Source: Flaccisagitta enflata (Eukaryota; Chaetognatha; Sagittoidea; Aphragmophora). Taken from it: 64,000 nucleotides of DNA. The notes beneath the pieces were generated by a model. It saw nothing but the letters and a program-made list of their open reading frames with translations, searched no databases and was not told the DNA's origin. The first letter of the stretch is position 1. Every line of letters starts with the position of its first letter. Shown here piece after piece: positions 25,931 to 39,905 of the stretch. The position numbers and the translations under genes are program-made. The stretch is taken from assembly GCA_965153355.1 (NCBI GenBank), contig OZ231127.1, positions 96,596,001-96,660,000 on the forward strand. The letters are read 5' to 3'.

Positions 25931-26037
<107 letters not shown>

Positions 26038-26321
26038 CTTCTCTTTGCACCACCCCCCCCCTTTATGTTCATTTTACTTTTCCACTGTAGAATCAAAGTA
26101 TAAACACTTCTGATGAAAAACAAAAATGAATTGTCGGAGTGATGGTTCTGATTTTCTGCCAAGGATATTTGTATCCATTTCTCAAAATTTTCATTGAAAA
26201 AAAAAAAATCATTTTGCGAGCTCATTCATCATTTGTTTTGTTAAGTAATTTCACCTTCATTTCCCAGGTCTTGGTCTGATACTTTATTTCTCCAAACTTT
26301 AATCTTGAACTGTGTTTAAAG

Positions 26322-27978
26322 ATGCATGGAGGAGAGGACTATTGTTCATCCGACGATGAAGAGGCAGTGCAGCCTCCGGAAAAAAATGTAAAATTGGAGG
26401 AGCAAACCGGCAAGGTAAAGAATGATCCTGCCCCTGTTCATGGCGGGAACACACGGTATCACGGAGTACCAGAGTGATGGAGGCGACGTTATTCTCAAAT
26501 CCACCGCAAATTGCCCATCTGGAATTGGATCAAACAGACGTTGACGACCTAGTGGGGGGCGAGATGGCGTGGAACGAATTCCGCAGAAAATATCTCAAAA
26601 ATGTCGACGAAATTCTTTACGCCAGGCATTACAGGTGAATGAGGTCGTGTACATGCATTTCTATAAAAGGCTTTGTCCATTGGTAGGTCGGTTGGTCGGT
26701 AGGTTGAATCTTAAAGTCAGTTTTAGGGTGGGTTGTGGTTGGTCGGGTTGAGTGGGATTGTTAGGGTTTAGGGGTTGGTTTTATAGTGATTGATTGGTTT
26801 GATGACCAGTTGGTGATTGGGTTTTAAGATAGGTTTTAGATTGTTGGTTTAGGTTTTAAAAAGATAGGTTTGGGTGGATCGGTTGTATCTGATGTTTAAA
26901 CTGTGCTCTTGCTGCCTTTTCCAATGCTGTCCCCTGCCCATCTTTTTTGCATTACTATTACAATAATTTCTATTTTCTGTTTTCTTTTTTTCTCAAAATC
27001 TCAAGGAACGACTACAAAGACCTCCAAGCCGCTGCAGATAAATTCTGTGCCCATTGGCACCTTTTCATCCCGCTCCGCTTCAATAACAAGAAGCAAATCG
27101 CAGTCCGCGATCTATTCAGTGAGTATGCAACAATGCCATGTGTATAGCAGCTTCATATATCAACAGACAAATAGAGGCATGAATCCATAAAAACCATTTT
27201 ATGTACCTGTGGACCAAATTTTGAATTATACACAATTATATCCATTTCATTGTTCTTTTCATTTTGTTTGTCTGTATCAGAGAGATGGACAAAAAAGGAC
27301 AGTGGCGAAGAAGATTTGGTTATGCGTTTGGCGAACAAATCGACTTTGATCGAGAACAGCGACCTTTTGGAAGTCGCGATAGCGCTGCAGCATCCCAAGG
27401 TTGTTACAAATTTAAGCACCTGTCCCATCCCCATCCCCAACCACATCCTAACCCCATCCCCATTCCACCCATCCCTCATTCCTTATGTTTAATATTTCAT
27501 CAATTATTCCTTTTTACTTATATAGGATTATCTCAGTACCATCTGCGCCCTTACAGAAAATCGCCTCGTCCACTGGTTCGATGAGAAGCCCGATCAGCAG
27601 GGGCTCATGAAAGGGGAGGAGGGACGAACGGAGCCCAAATCTCGTCCCTGTCCGCCCCTGCCAGACTACTTACAAAAAACCAAGACGTGGCAGCCAGCCA
27701 CTTCAAAGGTAGTGAAATTTGTTGGTCTGTCAATTTGTTGGTCTGTTGGTCCATTAATTTGTCATAGTTGTTATATTGCCCACCCGTCCGCAACCCTATT
27801 GCGACCCATATCATTTATCACGCTCATTTGTTCTAATTATCATTTATAATAGGAGTGGTCGACTTGCGCCTCCATCTTGAGTAAGGAGGGGGGTCAGGCG
27901 ACTTCGAAGCCAGAAAGGCGGCGGTGGTATGGCGGATCCGTCCACTCTGTAAAGCCACTCAAATTTGAAGTTAATTGA
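26322..27978 (+). pseudogene. Five-exon gene with a death-fold-like segment; one-base deletion in exon 1
   Basis: Exons 26322-26634, 27006-27118, 27281-27399, 27526-27708 and 27853-27978 have GT-AG borders and agreeing phases. Exon 1 has lost one base near 26440 compared with the duplicate at 23803, which breaks the N-terminal frame. Exon 1 is acidic; exons 2-3 give a helical stretch of about 75 residues with RDLFKRW and a following EEDLVMRLANKS...DLLEVAIAL, resembling helices 5-6 of a death domain; this is weak and the middle helices are short. Exon 4 is Pro-rich. The C-terminus is basic. Apoptosis or innate-signalling interference would be plausible if confirmed, but is inference. Confidence 0.5.
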
Positions 27979-28010
27979 ATCATTATGTGTCTCCTAGTTG
28001 TGTCTCTCTG

Positions 28011-28043
<33 letters not shown>

Positions 28044-28132
28044 CTCTATATATATATATATCTCTCTATATCTCTCTCTCTTTTTCTCTCTCTGTTTCAT
28101 TCTTTTAACTTTCTCATTTTTACTATATCCAG

Positions 28133-28251
28133 AATCCGTCGTGGCATACTATCTCCAAGACAACCAGAAGAGGAGACACTGCGACTCATTGCTGGTGCAG
28201 GAATTGATAAAACATTACAAACCAACATCATTTGAAGACTTCATGGCCAAG
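28133..28251 (+). CDS. Orphan candidate exon
   Basis: An AG acceptor (TATATCCAG) precedes an open segment with AYYLQDNQKRRHCDSLL and ELIKHYKPTSFEDFMAK, ending at a GTTAGT donor. Composition is protein-like, but its phase matches neither the gene ending at 27978 nor the one starting at 28861. It could be a single remaining exon of a decayed gene. Confidence 0.35.
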
Positions 28252-28860
28252 TTAGTATAGATTGTTATTGTCATTCTATTTAGTCGCGTGCTCTGTGACC
28301 TCTACAACTCCACTTTTGTCCAGTCTGATCGGTCCGTCCGTCCGTCCGTGGGTCCGTTGGTCCGTCCGTTAGTCCGTTAGTCCGTCACACTTTACTCTCT
28401 TTTTTTGGTTTTTGGGGTCTTTGACCTTTGTGCTCCTATTAAATAATGGGTAATATAAATATGGCCCCTGCCCACCACACGGCCCGGTAGCAGTATTATC
28501 TGACCTTGTTTTTTTTTAGTCTAGCGCATTTTAAATTTCTAAGTCATTCTGAGTCCATCTGTAAATCTCCCACACGCCTTATAGGTGTCGGCCTTGTTGT
28601 CTACTGTGTCATTTTTGCAATTTTTCAATTTGTCATCATTTTGATATCACTTTGTCATTACTTTGTCATTATTGACTACCACTACTGGATCGTTGGCGTC
28701 TCTTTACCATTCTCGGCAATGGATGGGACTCTTTTACCCAATCTTTGGTAGGTAAGAACATCAGTTATGGTGATATTTCAGCTATGACTGCCCATTAAAC
28801 AGACATTTAGCTAGGTTTCATGTATTACATCTTAAAAAATGTTTGTTTCCATTTGTAGAC

Positions 28861-30932
<2,072 letters not shown>

Positions 30933-31972
30933 GATTCATTGGGCCAAGTATGAGAAATGTGTTTACTCTCTGTGACATTAGTACCATCTCCCATATAGGA
31001 ATTTGTAATTACTCCCTATGCTTCTATCAGGCCAGGATACCACTGCTACCACGATGCGCGTGTGGATGGGCGGCAGGAGCAGTCTGGAGGAAGATCATTA
31101 GGGCGATTTTGGGCCAAGTACATTCTAAAAATCTCAAAAGCATCAATAAAATAAAAGCGGACCAACCAACCAGCCAACCAACCAACCACCACCGACCATG
31201 GTTCATGGCGGGGTGTCTGGAAATCGACGTCGCCCAACGCGGCAAAAAAGAAATTCCACTGCATGAGATGTATATTAATGTCACGGTACAAACATATTTA
31301 ACATAATTGGCGGTGATTCTCAAATGCGCGCAATGGTCACCTCAAAATCCTCCCTCGAGGGCATGTAATTCTCATGAGCCGCGCGTTGGGTGTCGGTGCT
31401 ACCAACTCAACCTCAGGTAAGGCATACATGGTAAATAGTTTGGAACTAAAATGAAAAAAAAATGTTTAGTCTGGCCTGGTTTAAGCTAAATGAGAGAAAT
31501 GGCTTGGTCTGGCCTGGTTTTTTAAAACTATTGCCCCCGTTTTACTCTATATATATAGTATTCTAATATACGCCACTCTACAATCCGTTTTGTCAGTCGG
31601 TTGGTCCGTCTATCCATCAGTCCATCCTTCCGCCCACTGGCTTGTTATTCCATCGGTCCACTGATCCGTCGGTCTGTCTGTCCATCTCTTTAATACATTT
31701 TGATGCATCTAATCCTCTCTTTTCATCTGCTACACACTAGGGCACCAATCAAGAAGATGACCAAGGCGCAATGGTAAGCGAAGTCGCATCAAGAGAAACT
31801 CGGCATCAAGGCGAAATACGAATTCTCCCCAGAGGAGGAATGTCGCTGGATTCCACCAGCTCCTCAGGTCGTGGGACCAGCCACTTTGCTTGGATTGTGG
31901 TTGCGATACTTTCCCCTCCATGAGAACCCAGACCCCATCATGCCGGACCAGCCATTGCAACACAGGACGTAA
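30933..31972 (+). other. Unassigned candidate exons at the end of the left arm
   Basis: Coding-like segments lie at about 31031-31118 (before GTACATTC), 31200-31284 (GCLEIDVAQRGKKEIPLHEM, before GTACAAAC), about 31340-31422 (before GTAAGG) and 31741-31972 (PEEECRWIPPAPQ, ending TAA). The last has an in-frame TAA at 31772-31774, though CAATGGTAAGC may instead be a donor. I could not build one model with agreeing phases, so this may be a decayed gene. Confidence 0.35.
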
Positions 31973-32343
31973 TTAGTTACAAATATGGGATTTTTTATGA
32001 TCACTTATGCATAATCCCCTACGCATTCATGATTTTGGTCCGTCAGTCTATAACGCTCATTTACTATAATAGACGCTTATTTGCCTGCGCCACATCCCTT
32101 AACGTGTCCTATTTGATGGTTGGGTAATAATGTAATTGGTCTAATTGTAATCCCTGACATCTCTTTTGTGACTCAAAACGCGTACTGATATTCGCTATCC
32201 CGGCGCCTCAATCCTTATTTCGTTATTCGCGGATTTGTTATCACTTCTTTTGTAGTTTTTTTTTTCTCTCAACGATCATTGTTGTTACTAGTCTTCTCAA
32301 ATTCATTGTCATTTTTCATTTTTCTTTTGATTTTTCATCTGAA

Positions 32344-32353
32344 AATAAATAAA
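32344..32353 (+). terminator. Overlapping AATAAA polyadenylation signals
   Basis: AATAAATAAA lies about 370 bases after the last left-arm candidate exon and just before the convergent polymerase gene ends at 32374. It could serve the rightward transcripts. Confidence 0.3.
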
Positions 32354-32373
32354 AAGGGTAAATTGATACAATA

Positions 32374-35300
32374 TCACAGATTCTTTATTTCCATATTTAA
32401 ATCGTGCAATGACAAACTTTCTATATCTACAAGAAACTCGTCAAATCTCCCCCCAGACTTTATATAATAGCTCTTGGTCTGGGCATTAAAGAGACTTAGT
32501 TTATTCACTGAGTAAATAATTCCCTTGTTTGCTAGGAATTCCAATTTACAGTTGATAGACACATTCTGAACAGTGTACCACTGACAGCATGGTCTTTGAT
32601 AAAAGACGCGAGATTGCACTAGATCTTTCAAATAGTCAGATTAGTGATTGGGACACACTCCCAAATCCTTGAAATGACGCTTTTTAAAAGCCAAAAAAGC
32701 CATAGCTGAGTTGATATCCAACTTCATTCTTAAATTGCTATCAAGTATTACACTGGTTAGGCGACTTGTATTCAATATGTCATCGCTAAAAGGCTTCACA
32801 AAGCCATAGATAGAGCCATCTGTGTTAGTTAGTAAAAATTATGTCAAAAACCAATGTTTGAATTGAAGCGAAAAGTTTAGCATTTTAGCGATGCCAGTGG
32901 CAACTAGACTCATATGAATCGCTCTCAGATTGACCGTTTGTGCGTTGGATACAAAATGGAAAAGCCTCTTTTGATCATTGATCTTAGTTCCATGTGAGAG
33001 CAAATGCTATGTTTGCAGTTCTTGTACCTCGACCATCCGCGATATAACTTCTTTTGAGCAGGAAAGTTTAATCTGCTGCTTCGTTGCGTTGTTTATGCAA
33101 CATACACAAACAATAAATCACAGTCCTTGTGCTTTGTGACAGAAAAGAAATAGTTCTCTTAACTTTGGAAGCAGGTTCCTCACACAAACTTGGTATTCAA
33201 AAATGGAATCAATTGAAATTACTTCAAAATCGGGCATTGATTCATTTGTCAATAGTTCTCTCAATAAGATGGTAGAGACTATTTTCTGTGACACTTCGTA
33301 GCTCCGTTCAGTCTCTCCCTCTGAGTTTTTGTAAAAAAAAGGGGTATGTATTCCCAAATTGGTCCGAGACTTTGGTCCACATTTGTCCGAACATTTTACA
33401 AACCAGTTCAAATCTCCCTCTGAAATAGCTTTGACAATCTTCTGCTCAGTCAACTTTCCATACTTTGTCAAGGGAAACAGCTCCATTGTCAATTGTTCTA
33501 CAAATGTAATAAACTGTATCATGACATTTTCTTCCCTCAAAGGAATGCCAAAATGGGAGAAAAAATGTTCTGTATTTTTCAGCCAGAAATACAGAAGGTC
33601 ACAGTCGTATATGCTCACGACTTTTTTGCCTGTTTTCTCGTACATCAACTGCACTTTTCGCTCAGTTTCATTTTGTACGTCGTCATAACTCATGTTTTGT
33701 TTCATTGGATGATCGGAGCTTCTCTGTTCATTTGTTTTTAGACGCCAAAGGCGTGGCCTTAAACTTTCTCCTGGGTGTTTTTCATCCCTAGGTGCATCGT
33801 TGGTCCTGCAGACATCATAGGCCATTTTGTTATCATCACTGACATTACTAGAATGACATTCTGTATTATGCGAGTGCATAAAACATCCATTGCATTCGAT
33901 AAAGACATCAGCGCCTCCGACGTCCATCACCGCGTCAAAAAAGAAACCAAACTTTTTACATTCTTTGACATTAAGAGCGCTTATAGACCCTGAGGAGCCG
34001 CAGCCCACCTCAATAGCGTTAATCACCATGTTACTGAGCGTTTTCCCTCTCCTACTTCACTTGGCTACAAAGTAAGTGCCTTCTTTTGTATATTCTCTCG
34101 GCAAGCCAGTTAGTAAAAACCTTTGACAATCTGACATGTATATAAGAACCTCTCAGAATCTGACATGTATATTGATGAGTAATTTTTTTCCATGTCAATT
34201 GCAATGGCACTTTTCAATTTGCCGTTAGGGTCAATCACTGTTTTGTTAGCATTTAGCAGTCCGCACGATATATAATTGGATTCCACTTCCTTGTAAAATG
34301 CTTCAGATGGGGAATAGAACATGTTCTTCTGAGTTTTTGTTAAACAATTGCCAGACAGAACTCGGCCTACCCTGGTAGCACTCTCGTAGCCAACTATGTT
34401 CAAATTTAGCTCATTTTTAAAAATTTGAACACAATTTTCAAAAAGTTGAAACTGGTTTTCTTTGGCTACCTTTTCAGAAAAGCAGGGAGCGAAGTTATTT
34501 AACATTATAAATTTCACTGGGTATTTCTTAACATTTTGTCTGCATGTATTTTCTCCAAATCTTGTGCTTATGTCCTCTGATTTGTGGACACAGCTTAACT
34601 GTGAAAGCAGATCGTACATGACAGAACTTGGCAATCTACAATCTGTAGTGCCAACCGAGACATAATAGTCGTACGTTCCCATATACTTCAAAACGTCCAA
34701 TTTGATTGCTTTCAATTTGGTCAACTTTTTTGTGTCAATATTGTTCTTGTCACAACTGGCGTACTCATTTAACATTGATTCAAGCTCTCTTAGGAACATC
34801 ACATTACTTCCCATACTCTCTCCAAGAACATGAACACTGCACAGTGCTCCAAATTTTATGACATAATTTACACCCTCTTTAAGGGTAGCAAATTCCTTTT
34901 TTGTTGTGAGGCTGTCATTGTTTTTCAACTTTGTTTTCATCACAACTGAGACGGGTCCCGAACTTGTCCCATTTACCAAAATGTGACCATACTTTAAATC
35001 TCACGTAATTGGGGCATTTTTCAATTCATCTATATCCTCCACACATTTCTCCAAAGAATATTTAAACTGTACCAACTTTTCTCCACCAAATCTTTTTTTT
35101 TCACAAACTTTCTTAACGCGATGTTCCATCAAATTAGTTTTGGTGGCAAAGCACCGTCCACAGTGCACACAATGGTATTTTTTCATTGTATGCCATCCAA
35201 ATCTGTGATAATATTTACATGATTGTTGTTTTTGTTAAAAAATATACGCAATCTTTGTGATACCATTGGAGACAAATTCTGCGAAAAGTTTTTTTCATGT

Positions 35301-36122
35301 TTTTCAGTTTTTCTATTGAATCATACATGATTTTTTTCATTCCAACTTCTTTTCATGTATCAAGACAATGTTTGACTCCAAATAACGCTCTAACAATGGC
35401 AAATATTCTTCTGGCAGTCATTTATCTGCCTTCCATTCAGTATAAGGGTGACCCTCATTTTTTTTAGCCACCAACAAATTCTTAAACCCATTTTCCAATT
35501 TCATGGCAATTCTTTTTTCAGGAGTCCCCACTTTTGTCTTTCTCGCATTTCTTTTTTCAATCTTACGTCCTTTCACTGTGTACACACAACTTAAACTCAG
35601 CCATACACATTTATTTTGTTGGCAGTTTTCATCATTTTTACATTTGTTTTTGCTAATTCCCCAATCAATGTACCAATGATCATTGCCAAATATTCTTCCA
35701 CTCTCCACTGTGATGTGAAACACAAGAGTCATAGGACATACAAGTCCATCGTAATAGTTTTTCTCCAATTCTATCACAGATCTCTCTAAAGAGGCTAAGT
35801 GATTGTGTTGTCTTAGTATGACATCGAAAAAGTGTGTAAAGGTTTGTTGATTATGGATCAAAAAACTAACAGGCAAAGCCTGGTTATTGCTACTCGAGGC
35901 CCAGATAAAATTCTTAGTCTGATTTACCAAAGAGATTATGGCTATTGATGGGCTGAAATTCACTCTCCACGCTTTTCTTTTTTTTATGAAATGCTCATGA
36001 AATATGCCCTTTAAGTACAGAAACAAAAATGGGCATAAATCAAGGGTTGCAGGCCAGAAGTTAAGTATCGTTGGATCTGGCCTAGGAGATGATAGTCTAA
36101 ATGATACTTCTGAGCATATCAT
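32374..36122 (-). pseudogene. POLB: Protein-primed DNA polymerase B (Polinton type), multiply interrupted
   Basis: This would replicate the element from its ends by protein priming. Parts in order: an N-terminal region (36122-35418); a C2H2 finger (YHCVHCGRC, 35186-35001); an exonuclease-side region ending in ESNYISCGLLNAN and the palm motif A equivalent IDMEKNYSSIY (about 34165-34199); an endonuclease-like insert with ECNGCFMH and MYEKTGKKVVSIYDCD (34029-33500); then a TPFFYKN block and the C-terminal region. That order matches animal Polinton/adintovirus polymerases. Lesions: stop at 35418, mixed frames 35417-35187, stop at 35001, frame change between 34110 and 34029, and in-frame stops at 33118, 33007, 32839 and 32641. 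Motifs B and C are not recognisable. Not functional as read. Confidence 0.8.
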
Positions 36123-36593
36123 ATTAGATGAGAGAGTTACTTGATTCCTCACATTTTCCCAATGGTCACTTGCTAAATCAAATAACTCTGGGGAGTAGTC
36201 ATTTATGGCTGACTATTCAAGTCACTAGGATTACAAGTTTATTTGATGGTTCTGATGTCTTACTCATTTTTGGCGTTTGGCACATATGCATTTTTTTTAA
36301 AAATAAAAACGTCAAAAGCGAAGCGAAAACGATCTTAGAGAGAAAGCAGATAGCGTTAAGTCCTTTAACTGGTGTCATTAAAAGAGTTCATCTGGTGAGA
36401 ATTTTTACTTTTTTTTTCATTCATGTCATATCTGTTAATAAAACAGTGAATTCACTGCAATTAAAAACTTCAAATTCCAGTGTGTTAGGGTTATATTTTT
36501 AATCCATTTTACATGCAGTACACATTTATATACAATTATACTAATCAATTATATAACCAATTGGTCCACTGGTCATTCCATTTGAATAGTTTT
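36123..36593. other. No gene recognised between polymerase and small basic gene
   Basis: AT-rich sequence with no supported exon, repeat or signal. The polymerase may extend a little upstream of 36122, since the frame is open to about 36152. Confidence 0.5.
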
Positions 36594-36988
36594 ATTCTCC
36601 CAATGCCATCTTTCCATCTCTTAGATATCCATCAAACTGCCGCATTTCTCTTCGATGCTCGTACAATAAGCCTTTAGCGTCTTTATTCCTGAAAAATAAC
36701 CAACGATTATCATTTTCTTCTTAGTTTCCGTTGGGCCTCTACAACAATAGCATCGAGTCCGCACCGGCTTTTTCCGCGCTTCCCACGGCCAATTCTTTCA
36801 TTCGCCAGCGAGCAGCCGAGCGTTTGGTTATGGACCAGCCAGCCAGCTTCTGGCGGCGTTCACGGCCAGCGGTAGCCGCGCTTTTCTCGTTCCTCTTAAA
36901 TGGTTATGTAATGCAAAAATCTCCACTTTGCTTATCTCTCTCTAACTTATCTATGCCTGTGTTTGTTTTTGGTGATGCTTTCAACTAG
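36594..36988 (-). pseudogene. Small basic gene, two candidate exons
   Basis: The first segment, 36988-36744, follows a TTTTACCCTAG acceptor and reads LKASPKTNTGIDKLERDK, then an in-frame TAA near 36910, then a Lys/Arg/Ala-rich stretch (RRQKLAGWSITKRSAARW). The second, 36690-36594, follows TTTTTCAG and reads NKDAKGLLYEHRREMRQF to a TAA. The donor between them is ambiguous (GTTGTAG). The product would be a short basic protein of unknown role lying between the capsid and polymerase genes. Confidence 0.4.
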
Positions 36989-37070
36989 GGTAAAACAAAA
37001 TCATAACAATTTAAAAACATATATGAGATGCTTCATACATCAACAAGTGTACTAGATAGGCAGAGACAAA

Positions 37071-38136
37071 TTAGCGCAATTCCAAATTCCCCGAGGCGTC
37101 ACATGTCACCACTGCTCGCTCAAATGAGGCAATCTGGATAACCACGTTGCTACTCAAGGCCGAAGAAAAGCGCAAGCGAAAATCGAGAGCCTGTATGTAT
37201 TGAGAGGGGTAGGGCGAGATGGGGCAGGGCAGGAGCACTAAGACCTTTGACAACAATTGAATCAGTTGGTCCACTATTCACTCAACTATATCAATAACAT
37301 GTACCTCGGTGGTGGTGAGGTTCAATCCATCTGGATCATCCATCAACTATGATGGGGTTTGTTTAAACGAAATGACGAATAAAGAAATAAGTCTTTGATG
37401 AAACTGGTCATCAATAAAACATTATATTGAATTAAACAAGGCCGGATGCACGGCTACTCAAGTCGAGTGCAGGTGGGCATAGAATATAATTAAGGCCTCT
37501 CCATCATTTGGACAGGAGCATTGAAGCCTAAAACCTCAAAAACCACTAAAATGTAAGATGTGACGGACAGACCGACAGATGTACCGACAAACAGACCAAT
37601 GGACAGACACGGATTCAACAAAGCCCAGGAGTGTAGAGTCGGCATTAACACTTGTGACTAAAGTTAACAACTCCATAACTGTACGCTTTCGAGGGTATGT
37701 GATGCATTGGAAAATTGCCATATTCATGCATAGATAATCCTGACATGTAGGTTTCATCGATTGTAATCCATATTCGACAAAATCTCATTTTGAGGCATGC
37801 CAACTCCATTTTAGAATACATACAAATCAGCCAGACCCTCATGGGTGTACCGAGACCTATCTCAATTTTCCAAATTACTCATGGTTGTACCAAAATCTAT
37901 ATCAATTTTCAACATTACTCATTCTCACCAAATTTACCTATTTTTGTAGTTGCCAATAAACTCAGCTAACTTCTGGAACATGACAATCAATATCTCAGGC
38001 AGTTGGCATGGGTGGGCGTTGCTTAGAGGGTAGAGCTGAGGTAAGATGGGGAGACAGTGGCAGGGCAGTATGTCTTAAAATCTCTCTTTCTCTTTCTCTT
38101 TCTATCCTCTCTCTCTCTCTCTCTCTCTCTCTCCTC

Positions 38137-38169
<33 letters not shown>

Positions 38170-39744
38170 AGGTATATCAATTATCTAGGTATAAATCATC
38201 TTAATCTGATATGTACCTGTCTCTTTATCTCTTTTGTGACATGCACCAAACTCTATCACACCCCACCTCTCCCTATACTTTGGAGGGTAAGTGCCTTATT
38301 TTTGTCAATTGAGATTACTGGCTCAATTTTTCACTGTTCACGACGAGGAATACCAACTGTTGCGAACGTTTGTCTCCAACTTGTAATAAGTTAGGCTCAA
38401 TTTGGCGTTCTCAAGGAACATTTCATACTTGCTGTTATCAGATTCTTCTTTTATGAAGATTTTGGATGAAGGAAACATTTCCATGGATGCCTCAACCACT
38501 CTTTTTTGTGGAATTAAAAAAGGGAGACTGAAGTAGCGAGAGAGAAAGGACAAGTGTTCATGGAAAGTATGTCCACTAGACTTGCCACATTTCTTGAGAA
38601 GTATCGCCCTCTCGTAAAGCCCTATTTAAATAACAAAACAAATCATAATTTGCATCATGTCTCATCACTGAATACCTTTCACTTATCTCCTTGTCTTTAC
38701 TTATTCATACCTTTGTTCAAATTTTTCTTTTTCAAGCGAAAGGCTTTCATTTGGGCAGCGGTACGCTTTGTGCCACTTGCCAGGTTATAGCCATCATAAT
38801 CCAAAATATCACTGACCATGCCCGGCGTCTCCTAATTAGAAATACCTCATATAGCAAATCTATGGCAATATCAAATCTTCCTCGTTAACAATTCTTTTAA
38901 TTATTGTAACCCTCAATAACTCACCAGGAATTTGATAAAAAAGGCAGAAACAGCGGGAACAGTCACATACACAGATTTTGTCCTGCGTGCTGTCTGTCGA
39001 TGCTGTTACCAATAAAAAAATCATTGATGTTTAAATTTTAACATTATTTCAAGCACTATCACACAATACCCAATACCCAATACCCAATAAACAATGCCCA
39101 ATACCCAATACCCAATACCCATTGCCCAATACCCAGTACCCATTGCCCAAATAGCCTATACCTATTGCCCAATGCCCTTTACCCAATACTAATACAACAA
39201 TCAATACCCAATACCCAATACCCAATACACAATGCCCAATACCCAATACACAAATACACAATACCCAATACCGAATGTCTACTACACAATACTCACATGC
39301 ATTCCCCTCTGTGTCCTCTCTAAAACCAGCTCCAAACAGATTTATTTCCCTCCACTCTGGTGTGTAGTCCAGCATCAATCGCAAAAAGTGGAGATGCGCA
39401 GAATATAACTCATTTTCAAACGCTTCCTCCCCCGCCACCAATACTTTAACCGTCTCGAAAATCAATATCGCCAAAAAGTTGACACAGGAAATCTGATCAG
39501 TCTCCGCATATTCCCCTCCATCTTTTTTCAATTTCAATGAAAATATCAACTCCGATTCAGGCCCATAAAGTTCAGAGGGCAGAGTTGGGGGCAACTGAAA
39601 GTTCATTTTTTTTGCGTTTTTCAAGCTATTTGAGGGGGCAATTTCAACTCGGTGAGATCCAACAATTCCAGCGTAATTTGGGGGAAGCAATGATATCTTG
39701 CAGATATTTGGAACGTTTATCTCACTGTCAACCAACATTTCCAT
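37071..39744 (-). CDS. MCP: Major capsid protein, Polinton/adintovirus double jelly-roll family, spliced
   Basis: The encoded protein builds the icosahedral shell in this virus class. Exon 1 (39744 to about 39290) has the N-terminal block ELIFSLKLKKDGG, ISCVNFLAILIFE and ELYSAHLHFLRLMLDYTPE. Further exons are 39002-38925, 38831-38711 and 38621-38354; the last two join in phase across a conserved N-x-GLYER-type block and continue through LPFLIPQKR and KYEMFLENAKLSL. The terminal exon 37190-37071 gives ALDFRLRFSSAL and ends TAA. These blocks follow the order of the F54H12.2-like Polinton proteins. At least one exon between 38354 and 37190 is unresolved. Introns in this gene are unusual. The intron after exon 1 holds a CCCAATA minisatellite. 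Confidence 0.7.
39061..39283. repeat. CCCAATA-type 7 bp minisatellite, in a capsid-gene intron
   Basis: About 30 imperfect units of ACCCAAT/GCCCAAT. Reading through it on the minus strand gives a spurious Leu-Gly-Ile-Gly-Tyr-Trp tail. Confidence 0.9.
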
Positions 39745-39905
39745 GATTCCGTTTGGTATGGTTTGGCCTGAAATGTTAAAAATACAATAATGGGCATGTT
39801 AACCGCTTTAATACCATTTACATTGCAACAACCATCACAGCAAATTTTACATAAAATGCAAATGGGGTACTGTAAGTCTACCCAACCATCTTTTCATGCA
39901 TTTAG

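Noticed and set aside
31031-31972. A further complete left-arm gene
   Set aside because: Individual coding-like segments exist, but no exon chain with agreeing phases and a single stop could be made.
35418-36122. Adenain-type cysteine protease suggested by a GNDHWYIDW segment
   Set aside because: The His-Trp pair is not accompanied by the expected Asp/Glu and Gln-Cys motifs, and the frame leads into the polymerase zinc finger, so it fits the polymerase N-terminus better.
36731-36988. 85-residue plus-strand frame
   Set aside because: The opposite strand gives a better case, with acceptors and a basic protein-like sequence; the plus frame has no splice or domain support.
39049-39290. C-terminal Leu-Gly-Ile-Gly-Tyr-Trp tail on the first capsid exon
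   Set aside because: Read-through into a CCCAATA minisatellite beyond the likely donor site.
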